Below are positions 63,802 to 64,000 of a stretch of DNA of 64,000 nucleotides, one piece after another (positions within the stretch are counted from its first letter, which is position 1; each line of letters begins with the position of its first letter). The DNA is from Pseudomonas pharyngis (GTDB taxonomy: Bacteria > Pseudomonadota > Gammaproteobacteria > Pseudomonadales > Pseudomonadaceae), in assembly GCF_021602345.1 (NCBI RefSeq), contig NZ_BQID01000001.1, positions 124,001 through 188,000 on the forward strand, in the 5' to 3' direction. A model generated the notes under the pieces. The model had not been told where the DNA came from. It did no database searches and saw only the letters and a program-made list of their open reading frames with translations. The translations under genes and the position numbers were made by a program.

Positions 63802-64000
63802 ATGCCAACGTTAACGAGCATCCTTCAACCAGCGGTTTCCGGCATCAACCCCGGCTCACAACCAAAAATATACAATGCGCAACCGCCCGGCTCGTTTGCT
63901 ACAGGCCCGCAAGTGATGCCAACCTTCAAATTTTCCAATAACTACATGGTGCTTTACCACCTGCTCGACCCCGACACCCGAGTAAATGACGTAATTACCT
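63802..64000 (+). CDS. Unknown protein, 5' part (runs off the window)
   Basis: 66 codons starting MPTLTSILQPAVSGINPG, Pro/Gly/Gln-rich then FKFSNNYMVLYHLLDPDTR. ACTGGAG precedes the ATG as for the gene at 61989. AT-richer than neighbours and preceded by shared palindrome site 3. No family recognised from this fragment. Confidence 0.55.
   Translation, partial: MPTLTSILQPAVSGINPGSQPKIYNAQPPGSFATGPQVMPTFKFSNNYMVLYHLLDPDTRVNDVIT

Overview
The window looks like a chromosomal segment of a Pseudomonas of the fluorescens group. Supporting signs are high-GC coding, eleven REP loci built on the GTGGGAGCGAGCCTGCTCGCGA type palindrome, Pseudomonas-only families (DUF6124, DUF5943), and a gene order like the choline, carnitine and glycine betaine catabolic region of P. 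aeruginosa (from memory: betA to soxB, roughly PA5372-PA5416). No phage, transposase, CRISPR array, rRNA or tRNA was seen.

Left part (1-6.5 kb and 15.5-23.3 kb): end products of betaine demethylation. The genes are soxB (partial), glyA, ltaE, the divergent pair gbcB/gbcA, and a leftward operon of dipeptidase, DUF5943 protein, dgcA, dgcB, etfA and etfB. Between them (7.8-14.5 kb) lies a leftward cluster of unknown function: a fused GMC oxidoreductase-alpha/beta hydrolase, a membrane dihaem cytochrome and a metallophosphoesterase. The 1-kb gap at 14.5-15.5 kb holds degenerate 150-182-bp tandem units. Each unit carries a perfect DnaA box, and further boxes lie inside etfB and etfA.

Middle (25.6-45.4 kb): carnitine module (cdhR, caiX, cdhC, cdhA, cdhB, gamma-butyrobetaine dioxygenase), the activator gbdR, sdaB, the choline ABC transporter cbcXWV, and betT, betI, betB, betA. 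Choline enters by BetT or Cbc and is oxidised by BetA and BetB to glycine betaine. Carnitine is converted to betaine by the Cdh enzymes. GbcAB, DgcAB with EtfAB, and SoxB then remove methyl groups to give glycine, which GlyA and SdaB pass through serine to pyruvate. Direct repeats of 20-21 bp with a CGAC core lie before gbc, dgc and cbcX and are candidate GbdR sites.

Right (45.6-59.8 kb): ordinary genes: a TldD/PmbA pair, MFS transporter, dbpA, HI0933-type flavoprotein, YccS-like protein, a solute-binding protein, GNAT acetyltransferase, small winged-helix protein, YgjP-like metallopeptidase and a REC-PAS-GGDEF-EAL protein.

Far right (60-64 kb): a mosaic accessory region. It has a PL7 alginate lyase with a relic copy of its 3' end, an intact and a broken DUF6124 gene, a structured RNA-like leader, and three AT-richer genes of unknown function that share a 16-bp palindrome next to their putative promoters. 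A family of about 190-210-bp palindromic, MITE-like elements occurs three times in the window.
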